DNA of 49,800 bases, taken from the NCBI GenBank assembly GCA_018665815.1, contig JABJBP010000037.1, positions 1-49,800 of the forward strand, read 5' to 3'. Both the position numbers and the translations under genes were made by a program. Positions within the stretch are counted from its first letter, which is position 1. Every line of letters begins with the position of its first letter. The notes beneath the pieces were generated by a model, which ran no database searches, was not told where the DNA came from, and was given only the letters and a program-made list of their open reading frames with translations. Below are positions 48,906 through 49,800 of the stretch, piece by piece. Source of the DNA: Rhodospirillaceae bacterium. Its GTDB lineage: Bacteria; Pseudomonadota; Alphaproteobacteria; Rhodospirillales; Casp-alpha2.

Positions 48906-49232
48906 ATGTTTTGGCGAAATACTTTGATTGCATTGATCGCGGTTGTTGCGGTTTGCGGCTTCGCCGCACAAACGGATGTTAGCGCGGCACAGGAAACCGA
49001 ACTGGCGCAGAGCCAAGGCCTGATGCAATGCATGGAGCAATGTATCCGTTCGGAGGGCTCATCCGAAAAAGCGACCTGCAAATCGCGGTGCGCCAATATC
49101 CCCGGCGCTACTGGAAAGCCACCGAAAAAGCATGACTGCATGGGTAACTACAAAACATGCAAACGCGGGTGTGCAAAAAAAGACAAGGCCTGCAAAAAGG
49201 CCTGCAAAGGCAAATTAATGCAGTGTTCATAA
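48906..49232 (+). CDS. Small secreted Cys-rich protein with CX3C motifs
   Basis: 108 residues with a signal peptide (W-R-N-T-L-I-A-L-I-A-V-V-A-V-C-G-F-A-A, cleavage near V-S-A-A). The mature chain has ten Cys: C42-x3-C46-x11-C58-x3-C62, C78, C85-x3-C89-x6-C96-x3-C100 and C107. The twin CX3C arrangement suggests two disulfide-stapled helical hairpins, like CHCH-type proteins, exported and oxidised in the periplasm. It is very basic (K-K-D-K-A-C-K-K-A-C-K-G-K). Metal binding is possible. Start ATG behind TGAGGAGG is excellent. No family recognised. Confidence 0.75.
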   Translation: MFWRNTLIALIAVVAVCGFAAQTDVSAAQETELAQSQGLMQCMEQCIRSEGSSEKATCKSRCANIPGATGKPPKKHDCMGNYKTCKRGCAKKDKACKKACKGKLMQCS

Positions 49233-49249
49233 GCGGGCAGTTTCCACTG

Positions 49250-49588
49250 TTAATTTTGGGTCGCGCCCAACAAGGTTTGAACCAACAGGTCAGATGATTC
49301 TTCGGGTTTAAGATTATTGTCCGCAACCCATTTCATGCATTGATCATAATGGTAACGGGCGATCAAAACCTTTTGGGTCCCGGTCGCTTTTGGATCGACG
49401 GCAAGAATTTTTTTGCGATATTCAAGAAGCATGCGGATGCGGTCATTTTCTTTTCGGTCAGGGAAAACGACATTCCCTAACCGTTTGGAAACCACGCGCG
49501 CCGCAGCGTCCAGATTCCGGCGCCCCGCGATGAGCCGCGTGACAGCCGCCGCCGCCACCGCTCTCCTGAATTCCGTCGAATACGACAT
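49250..49588 (-). CDS. Hypothetical basic helical protein
   Basis: 112 residues, not recognised. Mostly helical and basic: F-R-R-A-V-A-A-A-A-V-T-R-L-I-A-G-R-R (7-24), D-R-I-R-M-L-L-E-Y-R-K-K-I-L-A (~48-62) and Y-D-Q-C-M-K-W-V-A-D-N-N-L (~81-93). No membrane segment or enzyme motif. The gene is convergent with the Cys-rich protein (17 bp between stops). Start ATG lacks a strong ribosome site. Likely real from composition, function unknown. Confidence 0.55.
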   Translation of the reverse strand: MSYSTEFRRAVAAAAVTRLIAGRRNLDAAARVVSKRLGNVVFPDRKENDRIRMLLEYRKKILAVDPKATGTQKVLIARYHYDQCMKWVADNNLKPEESSDLLVQTLLGATQN

Positions 49589-49714
49589 CTGACGCCCGAA
49601 TTCCCTCTAATTTGGCCGTTTGCCCAACTCCGTCCTACAACAATCAATGTTACAATACTGTAAACAAACTTAACCAAATCCGCATTCTTTGAACCGCACT
49701 TCATTGGCTATCGA

Positions 49715-49800
49715 TTACGATACGGCTTTCATTTCTTCGCAAGACAAGGCGGCCGCTAGGCGATTGAAATCTTCGTCGCTGGCCGGCACGCCAAATCTCA
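49715..49800 (-). CDS. 3' end of an unidentified gene, cut by the window edge
   Basis: The last 28 codons of a minus-strand frame ending in TAA (49715-49717) read R-F-G-V-P-A-S-D-E-D-F-N-R-L-A-A-A-L-S-C-E-E-M, a protein-like amphipathic helix; the other two minus frames contain stops or lack such character. The beginning lies beyond the right edge, so the product cannot be named. The 126 bp between it and the next gene hold nothing recognisable. Confidence 0.45.
   Translation of the reverse strand, partial: RFGVPASDEDFNRLAAALSCEEMKAVS

Noticed and set aside
1-49800. CRISPR array, insertion sequence or prophage
   Set aside because: No spaced direct repeats of suitable length, no transposase or integrase gene, and no phage structural gene was seen.

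Overview
The window reads as chromosomal DNA of a free-living, probably marine, sulfur-oxidising alphaproteobacterium, most like the Rhodospirillales. This is an inference from gene content: a COQ9-type protein, paired DUF465/YdcH genes, a three-subunit PntAA/PntAB/PntB transhydrogenase as in Rhodospirillum, rpsU, and an aprM-aprB-aprA operon with a dissimilatory-type sat. Base composition is moderately GC-rich throughout. I see no insertion sequence, phage module or CRISPR array.

Layout. 0-9.7 kb is housekeeping: two YdcH-like genes, a degenerate GGDEF protein, purE without an adjacent purK, a small operon (cupin, broken FAD oxidoreductase, SnoaL-like), a lipoprotein with a SPOR-like end, COQ9/def, rpsU and a gamma-carbonic-anhydrase-like gene. 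9.9-13.1 kb is the pnt operon with a hairpin terminator. 13.3-24.7 kb is metabolic and regulatory: a creatinase tail-to-tail with an arginine:glycine amidinotransferase, GNAT, RidA, an EamA exporter, a class III cyclase-like protein, an ArsR regulator with BigR/SqrR-type cysteines, a FemAB-like transferase, a GST and a secreted DsrE-like protein. 25.2-27 kb holds sat and a GST. 27-31 kb is a surface-polymer O-acetylation locus (SGNH, MBOAT, SGNH-like) with nonsense codons in two of its genes. 31.3-34.7 kb holds a CoA-transferase and a UxaA/SuyB-like lyase.

34.7-40.1 kb is the most interesting region. A SuyA/SuyB-like (UxaA-family) pair is transcribed away from aprMBA. The roughly 670 bp between them contains a 28-bp tandem repeat that multiplies the ribosome-binding site and start codon of the small lyase subunit, a perfect 8-1-8 palindrome, opposed promoter-like sequences, and a 13-codon Cys-x-Cys leader ORF before aprM. 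Downstream of aprA lie a small conserved-looking gene, a SlyD-like isomerase and a 53-codon gene. From 40 kb onward come an M81 peptidase, a secreted LamG-like protein, a phytanoyl-CoA-type dioxygenase, cysC divergent from a CpdA-like phosphodiesterase, a class II aldolase, tRNA-Ser(GCU), a truncated GST, a soluble histidine kinase, a Cys-rich secreted protein and a partial gene at the right edge.

How it fits together. If the UxaA-family pair is a sulfolactate sulfo-lyase, it would release sulfite. AprBA (electrons through AprM) and Sat would then oxidise that sulfite to sulfate with ATP formation. The SqrR-like sensor and the DsrE-like protein would fit a sulfur-responsive lifestyle. The lyase substrate is inferred from neighbourhood only; the family also contains sugar-acid dehydratases.
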